Below are positions 25,001-34,328 of a stretch of 43,413 nucleotides of DNA, in pieces. Source of the DNA: Treponema sp. (lineage in GTDB: Bacteria > Spirochaetota > Spirochaetia > Treponematales > Breznakiellaceae); NCBI GenBank assembly GCA_009785215.1, contig WQWU01000017.1:1-43413 (forward strand). Direction: 5' to 3'. A model generated the notes under the pieces. It had not been told where the DNA came from. It worked only from the letters and a program-made list of their open reading frames with translations, and did not search any database. The position numbers and the translations under genes were made by a program. The number at the start of each line of letters is the position of its first letter. Position 1 is the first letter of the stretch.

Positions 25001-28000
25001 AGGAAGAGGCATGGCAAAGTACCCGTAATTCCCTGACAGATTTGTTTACAGGTTATAACATTGATACATCAATGTTACTTTTGCCGGATGTTCAGGTGCT
25101 TTGCAGCAGAATATTTAATTTATCCGGAGATTTTTTTCTGAATACCGTGAAGTTTCTTCAGGATTTTGATAATTGTTTTACGATAACTCCCCAATGGCTG
25201 AAATTGGAAATTACCAACTGGAAAAACGCTTTTATTGAGTATATAACAGTTTATGCAATAAAAAATAATTATACACCGGGAAAAAATTCAGCAATATTAA
25301 TACTGGATTATAATAAATTAGAAAAAAGCTTTGAATCGTTTTATAAAAAAGTAGATTCATTGGAATTTATTGATGACATTGAATCAGAGAGATTAAACGA
25401 TGAATTTGCAGGATTGTTAAATAATTTTTTTACGCTTGATTTATTGGGCAAAATTACAGAAATTTATGAAAATATAAAAAGATTTTCTTCTTCTACTACG
25501 GGAAAACATTGGCGGCAATATTTATCAGATGAATATTTAGACAATATAGATTCTAAACTTTCCATGGTTTCATCCTGGATAGACGGCACTCTGGAAGATT
25601 TATTGTTTAACGCTGTTTATTACACAAATAGAATGAATGATTCAATCATTATGTATTCACAGAAAAACTTGTCGGAAATTAATGGGATTGCAGATTATTA
25701 TTACAACAATTATTTAGATGGAATCTCCATGACCACTTTTCGCTTTAATTCGCTGGAATCGAGGCAAAATGAAATAATCAGCGCTGCCAAAGCCTATGAA
25801 TACTCAAGATTATCAGCTGATGAAGTTGAAAATGAGATGGCAGTTAAGGAAGCGGCGATAAAAGCGCAGGAAAAAAAATATAATATAAAAAAAGACGAGT
25901 ATTTAACAGAAGTAAATATATTTATGAATATTGGAAAATTATATGATGCGCAGTATAAAATATTAAAAGAAGCTCATGACCATACAGATCAAAAACGTTT
26001 TGAATACGAAAAACAGGATGCTATAAAAAAATGGGCAAGTACTGCCTATCTTAATACAGACAATATAAACCTGGAAAGCAATAGAGCAAAATTACTAAGG
26101 GCACAAACAGTATTAAATGTGCTTTCTGATCTTTACAGGGACGAAGAAAAACGTACTTATGATAATCCGGAATATGATGCTTTGCATTCCGCATACAAAC
26201 AAAGTTTCGGCATAAAAATAAAAGTGCTTAATGCAGTAGAATTGCTGTCATCATCAACAATACAGGAATATACCAACAATCAAAAAGCATATATTGAATA
26301 TAAAAACTCTCTAAATAGGCTTGGGTATTTTAATTTTGATTATTCAAATTATGATTTGCCGCTGCTGGAAGAAGACTGGAAGCTGGAAAATATAGTTACC
26401 GTAAAAGACGGACGGCTTGCTTTTTCTATGAAGGAGCAGCAGCTCCATAATTCCATGATTTTAGAAGGAGTTACTGAAACAGAGGCAATAGTTGATTTTT
26501 TTACAGCTAATGCAGTTTTTTCGCAAGAAGAACAAAAGACCGAACGGTTTGAAATTACCAAATATGAAGAGGCTCTAAGAGGATTGGCTCACAGAATGGA
26601 AGGTTATTTTTCTGATCCAAATAAATTTAAACAATGGAGCCTGGCAAGAGATTATTTGCTTAATTCTTTAATTAAATCAAATGAAGATGTGGAATTTTTA
26701 AAGAACCATTTTTCCGGAATAGGAGAATTGAAAGATGAAGGCGCTTTGGGCAGCTTATTGGTAAAAACCAAAGTAATTGGAAAACATGATAATCTTTACT
26801 CTGTTTTTATGCCCAAGCTGCATTATGAAATGAATGAAATAATGTATCTTAATGCCTGGAATGAATTATCTGCAGAAGAAAAAGCAGATTTGGAATTTTA
26901 TATTATTCTGACACTGCGTTACGGGAATGATTATTTTGCCGGTTTTTCCAAAATATATACTCTCGAACTTTACAAACATGCAGAACATTTTGTTTATGAT
27001 TTTTATAAGCATGCAGAGGATGCATTGGGAAAATGGTATAATTTTATGGGATTTCTGGATCTTAGAGATATGAGGGATACCAATAAACTGGCATTAAATC
27101 ATATTCAAACAGCCGTAAATATAACAAATGGACAGGTAGAAAGATGGCAGCTGGAATTAAATCAAATTTTATCATCGGTTAAAACAAATGCATTGGCTTA
27201 TAAAACATCATGCGAAAATCTTAATGCTTTGGAAGGTGAACAGGAAGCCGGAAAATACATTGTATGGAATGATATTGGAGAAGCGTTAATCAATACCGGT
27301 AAAATGAAAAGCAGTGATATTGCAGATCTAAAAAATTACTGGGAATTAATGCAAAGTAACGCAAACTGGACATTTAAAAATGTACCTGAAGCGTTATCTG
27401 CCATGCTGTTTTGGGCATCTACAGAAGAAAATAACAGCAGAATTGCCCTGGAAAATTGCTGGGATATTGGTGCAGAAAAACAACAGGAAAACGAATATGG
27501 TTTTATTGCTGCAGTAGATGACTTTATTGACGGAAAAATCAATATAGAAAGTTTAAAAAAAACCGCAGAAAATGCTTATGGAAAAAATACTTCTTCGTGG
27601 AAGAATCATCTGTACAATTTGCAATCTGTTATGTTAAGCGATTTATCGATATACATGGAAAATAATTTTAATTTTTATTCTGAATTCAGTGCGCTGGGAA
27701 ATGAACTGGCATTATTAACAGAAAGAACTCTTGAAAGCAGATTCGATGCGGAATTGTCAGCGAGAGAATCTGAATGGAATCAAATGTTAAAAGATATCAA
27801 TGACAAAGCTATTGAATGGCGGGCATCCGCGGATCTAATTATGGAAAACGGAAGGGCAGACTGGACAGCAGGTCGTCTCAGGCTGGAAGATGCGCGCGAA
27901 CAGTGGAGAAATAATTTTATAAATGAATATAATCGGGTATACAACGAATGGGATGTAGCATATTTGGCAGGGCTGGAAGATAAGGAAAAATGGCTGGATC

Positions 28001-31000
28001 AGGCGGCGAATGCGGCAAATCAGGCATCGGCAGAATCTTTTTTGCTGCTTGTCGGCACAGAAGGCGAACGATTATCCCGTTTTGTTGACACAAGGGAACC
28101 TTTCGGCATTCGTGATGCAGTTCCGGAAACACAAACATTAATGGCAGAACTCTTGCAGGCTTCCGGTATCGTAAATATGTATGATGCTTTTGCTTCAATA
28201 AACAATACAGCAGGTTCTCCTCTTGCAAGGCGCGGCATGGGCGGCATTTCAATTTGGGATGCGTCTCTTGTTAAAACAACCGCAGCAGATCTTGCGAGAA
28301 AAGCCAATGCGGAAATTGCAGACAGCGAAGCGAGAAAACTGGCTTTTAACGCAAGATTAACAGCAGAGGAGGCAATTAAAAGTTTGGAAGCTACTGTTGC
28401 TGCTGCCAACAAAAATTTCAGGGACAGCATGGATAATCATTTTGTTTTTAACGGTCTTTGGAACAAGAGCGGAAACAATTATGTAAGACAAATAATTAAA
28501 GGCTCCACTTTGTTTCAGCCTGTTATAACAACAACCGCAACAATTGCAGGTTATGCTGACTACAAAATAGAACCAATTACACTAAGTACAAATTTAGACG
28601 AAAACTATCTTGCCGGTTTGGATTCAATTGCAATCAGAGGTTTGCTGGAAAATGTTTACAGCGAAGTAGACGGCATAGTGGGAGAAATATTCGGGATAGG
28701 AGAGGAATCGATAAAAATACCCAGGTATCAAATAGATTACTCTATAGCAACGGAAATGATACTTGGATTTACTCCAAATCCTCTTGATCTTCCAGAAGAT
28801 GGATTTGTAAACAGATTAATTGCTTCTTTATACGAAAATAATGAAGGAAAAGAAGATAGGGTACAATCACCGGGAAAATTCGGCGCTCATATTGGATACG
28901 AGCCTGACATGAGAGATTCAAAAGATTTTAATAAAAAAAGAAATTCTATGTTTCACGATGAAGGCGGCGGAGAACTTGGCCGTCTCATGTCAGATTTTAT
29001 TTACTGGAAAGTAAGAGATTCCATAGGAAACGGAGAACTTGCTACCGCTCCCTGGGAAAAGCGAATGTGGGATGATGAAGGAAGCTGGTTTGACGCGCCT
29101 TCGCTCCGTACAGTAGGAACCATTGCCTGTGCAATAGCTGCAGGCGCTGTCTCAGGAGGAGCCGGCTTTGTAGGAATAACAGGAATAATGGCAACTGTTG
29201 CCATTAGTTCCGCCAGCGAAATATTTTTTAGTACCCTTGATCTTGCGTATGGATACAAAAGTTTAGACGAAGTAGCGGTTGGTCTGGCTAAAACCATCGC
29301 AATAAATACTGTAACCAGTTTAGCATCAGGATTATTTAACGGACTGACGTTAGCCGATGGTACCAAATTTGTGGGGCTTACAAGTATGGCGACGAGCAAT
29401 ATGGGCACATTTGGAACAGTATTAACAAAAACAGTAATGACAGGAGCACAAGTTTTCACAACGGGCATAGCAACAAGCCTCATGAACGGAATTACCTACA
29501 GCAGCGAAGACGGCTTTGGGTTTTCCAGCGATATTTTCAAGGGCGGCATGGATGGTACTCTTACCAATATGCTGACCTCCATGACCAGCACATTCGTCAC
29601 TTCAGGTTTAACAGCAATCAACGGACTGAATACAAGCGGTTTTAATTCGTTAAACATAGGAGACCTTGGAAAACTTAATGACTTATTAGGAGCTTTAGCA
29701 GGACAGGGAGTAAACTATGCTCTTGGAAATGACTTTACGTTAAATGTCTTAAATGTTGGTATATTCGGCGGAAAAGCACAGGGCGGCATTCTCGAACTGC
29801 GTCTTGGCCGCAACGGAGTATCAATGGGCGTCGGCTCCGGCGGCGCAAACGTCAGCATTGACAACCTGGCTTCTGCATTCAGGGGCGCCCAGGTTTGGAA
29901 TGTAAACAACCGCATAGCAAGATACATTAAAAAAGAAGGCGGCGAAGGCGGCAATGGTTTTGATTCAGCTTCCACATTGCGCGCCCAATACGGCTACGGT
30001 GATGATGTACAACGTGATCAATTGTGGGGTATACTAAAAGGAGACGTATTAATTAATACAGATGCAGAAGGGGATTATGTTGCCAAAACTACAGTTGAAG
30101 ACGGTAAAAAAGTGATTAATCTTGCAGGTTATGAGAGAGGTATGAGTGTTCAGGATCAATTGCTTCTCGCAGTTATTTTTGGGCATGAAGCATACAGGGA
30201 CGGAATAACGACAAGCGATAATTATATAGAAACACGAATGGCAGTGATGGCGCATACAGAAATGGCGTTGAGGATGATCTTTAGCGGAGAAAACGTGACG
30301 TTTAATGACAATTTAATGAGTGATATTAGTCAATATATGACTGCATTTGCAGCAAATGATTTTAGTTTATTCAATGCTTATGTTGACGGCAATTATGATT
30401 CCAGCGCTGATTATTGGAAGCTGCTGAAAGATGGAAGTCTCTTATATGATGGAAAAGCAGACCTATATGATGAAGACGGAAGATTACTAAGCGTGGCAAA
30501 TAGTCAATCATTAAGTATTTCTTTGGCGCAGTGGATGGGAGTAACTCAAAATGAAGCTTTAGCTGTCATGAGAAATAGCTATGGTATGAGATGGAATGGA
30601 GAAAGATGGTCAGCACCTACAAATGATAATTTTGCTGCTACGGCATCTGTTGGTATTCAAGCTGCATATATGCTGCAATGGAAATATATTGATCAAGTGC
30701 ATACGAAATACAACGGCAGTATGGTAGATGCAATAGATGCATTGGGCAATGATTTATTTTCCATGTTTGGATACACAATGAATCCCCAATTGATTCCGGA
30801 TATATATCATGAAATGGATAAGCAGTACGAAGGTTATAAAGCATTCGCAAAAGCCTATGATGATTACATGAACATGGCATTTAACAGCACTTTAAATACT
30901 CTATACACAACGCAAGAAGCTCAAAATGCTTACGCAGAAGTGATAAGGGCGTTACAGGCAAAAAATTATACAGATAGCAATCCTCTTTATACGCATTATG

Positions 31001-31452
31001 GTCCAGGCGGATTGTTGTTTAATGTTGGTGCTGGTAATGCCAGCATTAGCACTCGCTCTGCCTATAGTGATGGTGTTGCTCACATTTTTGGAGGAAATGG
31101 TTTGTCTATTGACATTGCAAGAGATAAAGGGATAGAAAGTTATAATTCAGTTTTAGGAAGACCTGTATTCACAACTCAATACGAACAAGTCCTTGCAGCT
31201 GGCTGGGGAGGAGGTTATGGGGTGAGAGTAAGGACCCAAACACAATTTTCGACAAATATTTATGCACATATGCTTGATGATTCTAGAAACCCCAATAGCT
31301 TCACAGGGCAACTGCAGAATGTAATGAATCATTCTAATCAGGCAAATATATTTACTTTTACATTGCCCCCAGGAACAGCTATTGGACGTGTTGGAAATAC
31401 CGGAAATTCTACAGGACCTCACTTACATTTTGAAATGCGGGTATTATATTAA
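22018..31452 (+). CDS. Giant exported helical protein with M23-like C-terminus (3144 aa)
   Basis: ATG 22018 follows TTGGAG; a TTG at 22006 overlaps that site. Residues 1-29 are a signal peptide (FPTLAFSQ). About 30-2300 are almost entirely helical, with coiled-coil-like, Trp/Glu/Asn-rich segments such as WLRLYKEQFDRGLKAWEEAE. About 2365-2540 is Gly/Ala/Thr-rich and hydrophobic (TIACAIAAGAVSGGAGFVGI), resembling membrane-inserting regions of toxins. GHEAYRDG lies near 2722. About 3000-3144 resembles a peptidase M23 domain: SIDIA with Asp 3032, YAHM (His 3084) and GPHLHFEM (His 3135, His 3137). The first zinc His, expected at position 3028, is Gly, and the protein stops five residues after HLHFE. 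It resembles the very long Leptospira proteins annotated as large structural proteins. Confidence 0.88.
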   Translation: MIKKYFNKTISVFLTFIFIFGLFPTLAFSQQNPAEVRGFNRSVFESHFSRADREINPERWLAEAKTGMTQAIVAWEMIAVNLYDNPLLLEDAKNQLENWSNEELEKRFSEWLKRRFFGDAAEKSFAYFSQTLGEMQKSYLWHLDDEGNVLFDEATGDPMIIRPNDLSREFSLDLLNWRHEAANNITAASSSLENNLIRLYPELLAYIPFEFRETYNDLIYDTSLQMSKIIKFEFENIAAREERIFTSRRTMDIWSLRKKSDDEAARLFTERLIAEAEDSCRQGINELNARIEQAEAGAGDLALLGEEWLRLYKEQFDRGLKAWEEAEERFFIRRMEWEQDSFSLFSEGEKVWRSAFSQFEEQRRNWELSVKELLNTGEALFEKISEDFKKSIADAKKEFELNAAMRTGEGTARAKAIIDMYLVSASTAIYAKDNIEFWQKQYGGILKDPSDEDFINWTLKEIENLWIQAEYNILNCEYYNSELDNINLMRQALDMDPTPNYYFNPRDLFMYMNFGRIIFEEDYKDAVREFNINYSYLTEIQDILAGKIKLSDQITFAKTLNNGHFARLKFDALIEMQKSHVMYLSYMGKALEARDRLIDNFAELLGTGVLKDILSPGASSEDFCLDEYQIALVRAKALVQYWERKTAIAEAVTLYAEELTAGRMTEAEGLRAWEDAKDAYNKSLAAYEIELNKLNSAGVNIQLQQKKLEGLANQLLLEEEELNKLHSEYSMLVSVFAIDRENYYLIDFVSKYNFISDEYKLFLRTGNNSIYKSVIENGINWEVLDNRNFAENMLNFLINGDNNELLPLSALEDDVEIRIRNAAIDLFADTLTGELRSLDSLYSGADWYAKAKNIVLTGEQKEALYGDKLKERLLEDYKNSVNLLLERRLDFELEALANLLNEDPDSDAYNDFFDNEETAEYIYEILSDLKNRINLGLSHYVQDNDENLVLEYFLMGFSFFEGGEQSLAVYYDDFYYCLNLLELYMEYGKYSLFVQEEAWQSTRNSLTDLFTGYNIDTSMLLLPDVQVLCSRIFNLSGDFFLNTVKFLQDFDNCFTITPQWLKLEITNWKNAFIEYITVYAIKNNYTPGKNSAILILDYNKLEKSFESFYKKVDSLEFIDDIESERLNDEFAGLLNNFFTLDLLGKITEIYENIKRFSSSTTGKHWRQYLSDEYLDNIDSKLSMVSSWIDGTLEDLLFNAVYYTNRMNDSIIMYSQKNLSEINGIADYYYNNYLDGISMTTFRFNSLESRQNEIISAAKAYEYSRLSADEVENEMAVKEAAIKAQEKKYNIKKDEYLTEVNIFMNIGKLYDAQYKILKEAHDHTDQKRFEYEKQDAIKKWASTAYLNTDNINLESNRAKLLRAQTVLNVLSDLYRDEEKRTYDNPEYDALHSAYKQSFGIKIKVLNAVELLSSSTIQEYTNNQKAYIEYKNSLNRLGYFNFDYSNYDLPLLEEDWKLENIVTVKDGRLAFSMKEQQLHNSMILEGVTETEAIVDFFTANAVFSQEEQKTERFEITKYEEALRGLAHRMEGYFSDPNKFKQWSLARDYLLNSLIKSNEDVEFLKNHFSGIGELKDEGALGSLLVKTKVIGKHDNLYSVFMPKLHYEMNEIMYLNAWNELSAEEKADLEFYIILTLRYGNDYFAGFSKIYTLELYKHAEHFVYDFYKHAEDALGKWYNFMGFLDLRDMRDTNKLALNHIQTAVNITNGQVERWQLELNQILSSVKTNALAYKTSCENLNALEGEQEAGKYIVWNDIGEALINTGKMKSSDIADLKNYWELMQSNANWTFKNVPEALSAMLFWASTEENNSRIALENCWDIGAEKQQENEYGFIAAVDDFIDGKINIESLKKTAENAYGKNTSSWKNHLYNLQSVMLSDLSIYMENNFNFYSEFSALGNELALLTERTLESRFDAELSARESEWNQMLKDINDKAIEWRASADLIMENGRADWTAGRLRLEDAREQWRNNFINEYNRVYNEWDVAYLAGLEDKEKWLDQAANAANQASAESFLLLVGTEGERLSRFVDTREPFGIRDAVPETQTLMAELLQASGIVNMYDAFASINNTAGSPLARRGMGGISIWDASLVKTTAADLARKANAEIADSEARKLAFNARLTAEEAIKSLEATVAAANKNFRDSMDNHFVFNGLWNKSGNNYVRQIIKGSTLFQPVITTTATIAGYADYKIEPITLSTNLDENYLAGLDSIAIRGLLENVYSEVDGIVGEIFGIGEESIKIPRYQIDYSIATEMILGFTPNPLDLPEDGFVNRLIASLYENNEGKEDRVQSPGKFGAHIGYEPDMRDSKDFNKKRNSMFHDEGGGELGRLMSDFIYWKVRDSIGNGELATAPWEKRMWDDEGSWFDAPSLRTVGTIACAIAAGAVSGGAGFVGITGIMATVAISSASEIFFSTLDLAYGYKSLDEVAVGLAKTIAINTVTSLASGLFNGLTLADGTKFVGLTSMATSNMGTFGTVLTKTVMTGAQVFTTGIATSLMNGITYSSEDGFGFSSDIFKGGMDGTLTNMLTSMTSTFVTSGLTAINGLNTSGFNSLNIGDLGKLNDLLGALAGQGVNYALGNDFTLNVLNVGIFGGKAQGGILELRLGRNGVSMGVGSGGANVSIDNLASAFRGAQVWNVNNRIARYIKKEGGEGGNGFDSASTLRAQYGYGDDVQRDQLWGILKGDVLINTDAEGDYVAKTTVEDGKKVINLAGYERGMSVQDQLLLAVIFGHEAYRDGITTSDNYIETRMAVMAHTEMALRMIFSGENVTFNDNLMSDISQYMTAFAANDFSLFNAYVDGNYDSSADYWKLLKDGSLLYDGKADLYDEDGRLLSVANSQSLSISLAQWMGVTQNEALAVMRNSYGMRWNGERWSAPTNDNFAATASVGIQAAYMLQWKYIDQVHTKYNGSMVDAIDALGNDLFSMFGYTMNPQLIPDIYHEMDKQYEGYKAFAKAYDDYMNMAFNSTLNTLYTTQEAQNAYAEVIRALQAKNYTDSNPLYTHYGPGGLLFNVGAGNASISTRSAYSDGVAHIFGGNGLSIDIARDKGIESYNSVLGRPVFTTQYEQVLAAGWGGGYGVRVRTQTQFSTNIYAHMLDDSRNPNSFTGQLQNVMNHSNQANIFTFTLPPGTAIGRVGNTGNSTGPHLHFEMRVLY

Positions 31453-31462
31453 GGAGAAAAAG

Positions 31463-32281
31463 ATGAAAAAAATGATGCTGTTGTTTTTAATTTATATGTT
31501 TTTTTGCATAGGATGCAACAAACAAAAAAATACACAAGTAATTGCACCAGAACCAGAGCAAATACAGAATTCACTCTTAGATGTTACCGTTGAACAAAAT
31601 GAGCCTAAAGAGCTAGCGCAGGTAATGGAAGAAATAATGATAGAAAGACGGAAACAAATTGAGGGTATGAATATATTAGAAATGGTTGATTTTTTTATTG
31701 ATAGAGAATATCTGATTAATGTCGGAATTAATGATGAAAATAATCATGCGCATATTCTTGGCTATTTTAGTTTTAGTTCAAGAGAATCAATACAATGGTT
31801 TTCTGACACTTCTGGTCCTAGGTATTTTCCATATTTATTTATTATTGATGAGGATAATCTGAGAATCGAGATATTCACTTATTTTGGTTCTGCTGAAAAA
31901 GCAAGGATTGGAAATTATTGTAGCACTCGTAAATATTACATCGATATAAATAACGATCAATTAATTAATTATTATCTAAGAATTAAACGACAAATTGATA
32001 CCTATGTTACAACAGCATTTTTCAAAGCCAACATTACAGAAGAACAGGAAAAAGAAAGAGGAGGCTTTTTCTTTAAAGTTCTTAAAGATGCTCCTCTGTA
32101 CACAGATACCGAAATGGAAGGAACAGAACTCGGCACGATATTTGCCGGAGATATGGTAAAAGTAATAGATATTCATTACCAAGATTTGTCTGACAAGTAT
32201 CCTGTTGCAGTAAAGGTAGAAATTGGAGATTTAAGCGGCTGGGTAGATTTGCATAGTGTAGATTTTATCTTTGAAATGTAA
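31463..32281 (+). CDS. Lipoprotein with SH3-like C-terminal domain (272 aa)
   Basis: ATG 31463 is preceded by AAGGAG; the frame is open further upstream inside the giant gene, but that site decides the start. The signal LIYMFFCIGC gives a lipobox Cys about 18. The middle region is acidic and of unknown fold. The last 70 residues (FFKVLKDAPLYTDTEMEGTE; IFAGDMVKVIDIHYQ; VKVEIGDLSGWVDLHSV) follow the bacterial SH3 pattern, a fold that often binds cell-wall peptides. It begins 10 bases after the giant gene and is the last gene before a hairpin terminator, so it probably belongs to the RND operon. Confidence 0.8.
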   Translation: MKKMMLLFLIYMFFCIGCNKQKNTQVIAPEPEQIQNSLLDVTVEQNEPKELAQVMEEIMIERRKQIEGMNILEMVDFFIDREYLINVGINDENNHAHILGYFSFSSRESIQWFSDTSGPRYFPYLFIIDEDNLRIEIFTYFGSAEKARIGNYCSTRKYYIDINNDQLINYYLRIKRQIDTYVTTAFFKANITEEQEKERGGFFFKVLKDAPLYTDTEMEGTELGTIFAGDMVKVIDIHYQDLSDKYPVAVKVEIGDLSGWVDLHSVDFIFEM

Positions 32282-32297
32282 GTAAATTGAAAAACGT

Positions 32298-32330
32298 ACC
32301 CAGGGTAAAAAACTAAGTTTTACCTTGGGT
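32298..32330 (+). terminator. Terminator of the RND/giant-protein operon
   Basis: ACCCAGGGTAAAA (32298-32310) and TTTTACCTTGGGT (32318-32330) form a 13-bp stem with one G-T pair, followed by GTTTCTT. The stretch 32280-32310 recurs exactly at 34311-34341. Confidence 0.75.
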
Positions 32331-32434
32331 GTTTCTTATGAAAAAGACATGTTTCTTTATTGAGTATAAAAAACTTTCATTCGAAAATTTATATTTTTAA
32401 AATATGTTTTATTAAACTTAATTTTTAAATATAT

Positions 32435-32463
32435 TTGACTTCTTAAATAAAAGGCAATATATT
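32435..32463 (+). promoter_or_regulatory. Promoter for the 348-aa lipoprotein gene
   Basis: TTGACT (32435-32440), 17 bases and TATATT (32458-32463). The TTGACTTCTTAAA context also appears at 35345 and 36754. Confidence 0.65.
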
Positions 32464-32482
32464 AATCTATAAGGTGTAAAAA

Positions 32483-33529
32483 ATGAAAAATACAATAATA
32501 ATTTTACTACTGGCAATCATCTGCTGCAGCTGCAATAATAAAAAAGCAGAAAATGCAAACATTGTAAATGAAAGCATTTCAATAGAGGATAACACTTTGG
32601 ACGAAATTGTCCAAAGTGAACTCCCAAATTTACCATCCGCAGCAGATAAAATCAGGAATACGGAAATATTAAAAAAGATAAAAGAATGTAATGAATCTAG
32701 GGTATATGATGAATTTATAATATCTATTAAAGGAGCTATTAAACATGTTAATAGAGATACACTCATCGTTTATGAAAATAATTCCAAAGAAAGCGAAAGT
32801 TTTTTAATAGATTATGAAAATATATTTTTGCTCCCAATAGAAGAAACCTCAGGTTGGTATTATTTTATTACCGGTAAATATGAAGCAGACGGCTATATTT
32901 ATTTATATGATATTACCGAAAAATCATTTTATGGCGATTTGGAAAAAAATCGAACCAGCGGAAATCATTATATACATTTGCTGAACACAGAACATGAAAT
33001 TGTCATGCAGAATGAAAATATTAAAAGATATGGACCTTTGCTTACAATCAGTCATAATGGCAAAACTATAAATTTTATGGACACACTCGATGGAGTAAGA
33101 GGTAAAAAGCATTTGCTTATGGATTATTATCCTGAATACAATGAATTATTGATTTTAGAACAATATTATCAAGGTAATTTCCTGTTAATATATAATCTTG
33201 AATTTGATGAATATAGATGTGAGAGAATTGATGCTCCTTACTTTAACGATTCAAGAACATATATGCTATCAATGGTTTATTCTGATTCTGGATTATTTCT
33301 TTTCTATAAATTAAAAATATTTAAAATTTCCAACGGCTACTATGAAGAAATACATTTAGAAAATGTTGATATTTCTTCACAATGGTCTTTAAAAGGAATA
33401 TTTTGGATAAATGACAATGAAGCGCATATTGACTACGGAGATGCAGGTAAAATAATTGTAGAGATAGGAGATAGAGTGAAGGTTGTTAATAATTTGCCTT
33501 CTTTGGTGCCTTCGATGTATGAATATTAG
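32483..33529 (+). CDS. Lipoprotein (348 aa), unknown function
   Basis: AAGGTG lies about nine bases upstream of the ATG. The signal IIILLLAIICCSC gives a lipobox with Cys about 17. The mature part is rich in aromatic residues, Asp and Asn, with short strands (GWYYFITGKYEADGYIYLYD; SRTYMLSMVYSDSGLFLFYK) that suggest a beta-rich, possibly propeller-like fold. The family is not recognised. The next lipoprotein gene follows after eight bases with its own ribosome binding site, so the two form an operon ended by the terminator at 34329. Confidence 0.78.
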   Translation: MKNTIIILLLAIICCSCNNKKAENANIVNESISIEDNTLDEIVQSELPNLPSAADKIRNTEILKKIKECNESRVYDEFIISIKGAIKHVNRDTLIVYENNSKESESFLIDYENIFLLPIEETSGWYYFITGKYEADGYIYLYDITEKSFYGDLEKNRTSGNHYIHLLNTEHEIVMQNENIKRYGPLLTISHNGKTINFMDTLDGVRGKKHLLMDYYPEYNELLILEQYYQGNFLLIYNLEFDEYRCERIDAPYFNDSRTYMLSMVYSDSGLFLFYKLKIFKISNGYYEEIHLENVDISSQWSLKGIFWINDNEAHIDYGDAGKIIVEIGDRVKVVNNLPSLVPSMYEY

Positions 33530-33537
33530 GAGAATAT

Positions 33538-34302
33538 ATGAAAAATATATTTTATACCTTATTATGTATTTTACTCTTGTTTCTTTGGTCATGCCAAAAG
33601 AAAGAACAATTAAAGGCAATTGAAACACCTGTTTTATCAGAAGATATTCATGCTCATTCTGAAAAAACAAACAATTATGATTGGCTTTCTGAGCATACCT
33701 GGATATTTAGAAGCGGTCATTATGAACCATATAATCATTTGATTTTTCGAAAATTGGAAATACCATTAGAGAGCGATGTATATCAGGTCAGATTAAGAAA
33801 AGAATATTTTTATTTTTATTACCAAACAAAAGAAGAAAGAGAAAAATTGTTTCCTATTAGTTCTGCATCTGATACGCAGCACTTTGAGATTGAATTTAGT
33901 GATAATTTTTCTCGCATGAGAAGATATTGGAATGGTTATTCATATAGCACCGGCAATAGAGTTGGTCAAATGGAAAATCCTGAATACCCTATTGTAGGTA
34001 TATGGGGAAGCCTGCCTTCGTTAAACGAATACCGTTTGGTTGATCCAGTAGATTGTGTTTACTCTATGGAAATAACAGAACCAGGTATAGGTTGGGGATT
34101 GCCCGGCAATTCGATACGTATTGGAACATATCTTTTATTTCAGACAGGAGAAAGAACTTTTGAAACAAAATCATCATTTCCTGATGGACATTTTCGGGTA
34201 GAGATAAAGTATGATAAAGAAATATGGCTTATACCTTTATTCACATTGCCTGATGAAGAAGGATATATTGGTTCTTATTATATTATAGTTCGAATCGACT
34301 GA
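33538..34302 (+). CDS. Lipoprotein (254 aa), unknown function
   Basis: AGGAGAATAT precedes the ATG. The signal LLCILLLFLWSC gives a Cys about 19. The mature part is rich in Tyr, Trp and charged residues, for example HTWIFRSGHYEPYNHLIFRK and FYYQTKEEREKLFP, with a central SRMRRYWNGYSYSTGNRVG. It is probably a beta-rich globular domain. I recognise no family. It is the second gene of a two-gene lipoprotein operon, and its terminator duplicates the one at the end of the RND operon. Confidence 0.78.
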   Translation: MKNIFYTLLCILLLFLWSCQKKEQLKAIETPVLSEDIHAHSEKTNNYDWLSEHTWIFRSGHYEPYNHLIFRKLEIPLESDVYQVRLRKEYFYFYYQTKEEREKLFPISSASDTQHFEIEFSDNFSRMRRYWNGYSYSTGNRVGQMENPEYPIVGIWGSLPSLNEYRLVDPVDCVYSMEITEPGIGWGLPGNSIRIGTYLLFQTGERTFETKSSFPDGHFRVEIKYDKEIWLIPLFTLPDEEGYIGSYYIIVRID

Positions 34303-34328
34303 TAAAAAACAAGTAAATTGAAAAACGT

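Noticed and set aside
30160-30225. Zincin HExxH active site in GHEAYRDG of the giant protein
   Set aside because: The second His of HExxH is missing, so a metalloprotease claim is not supported; it is noted only as a motif.
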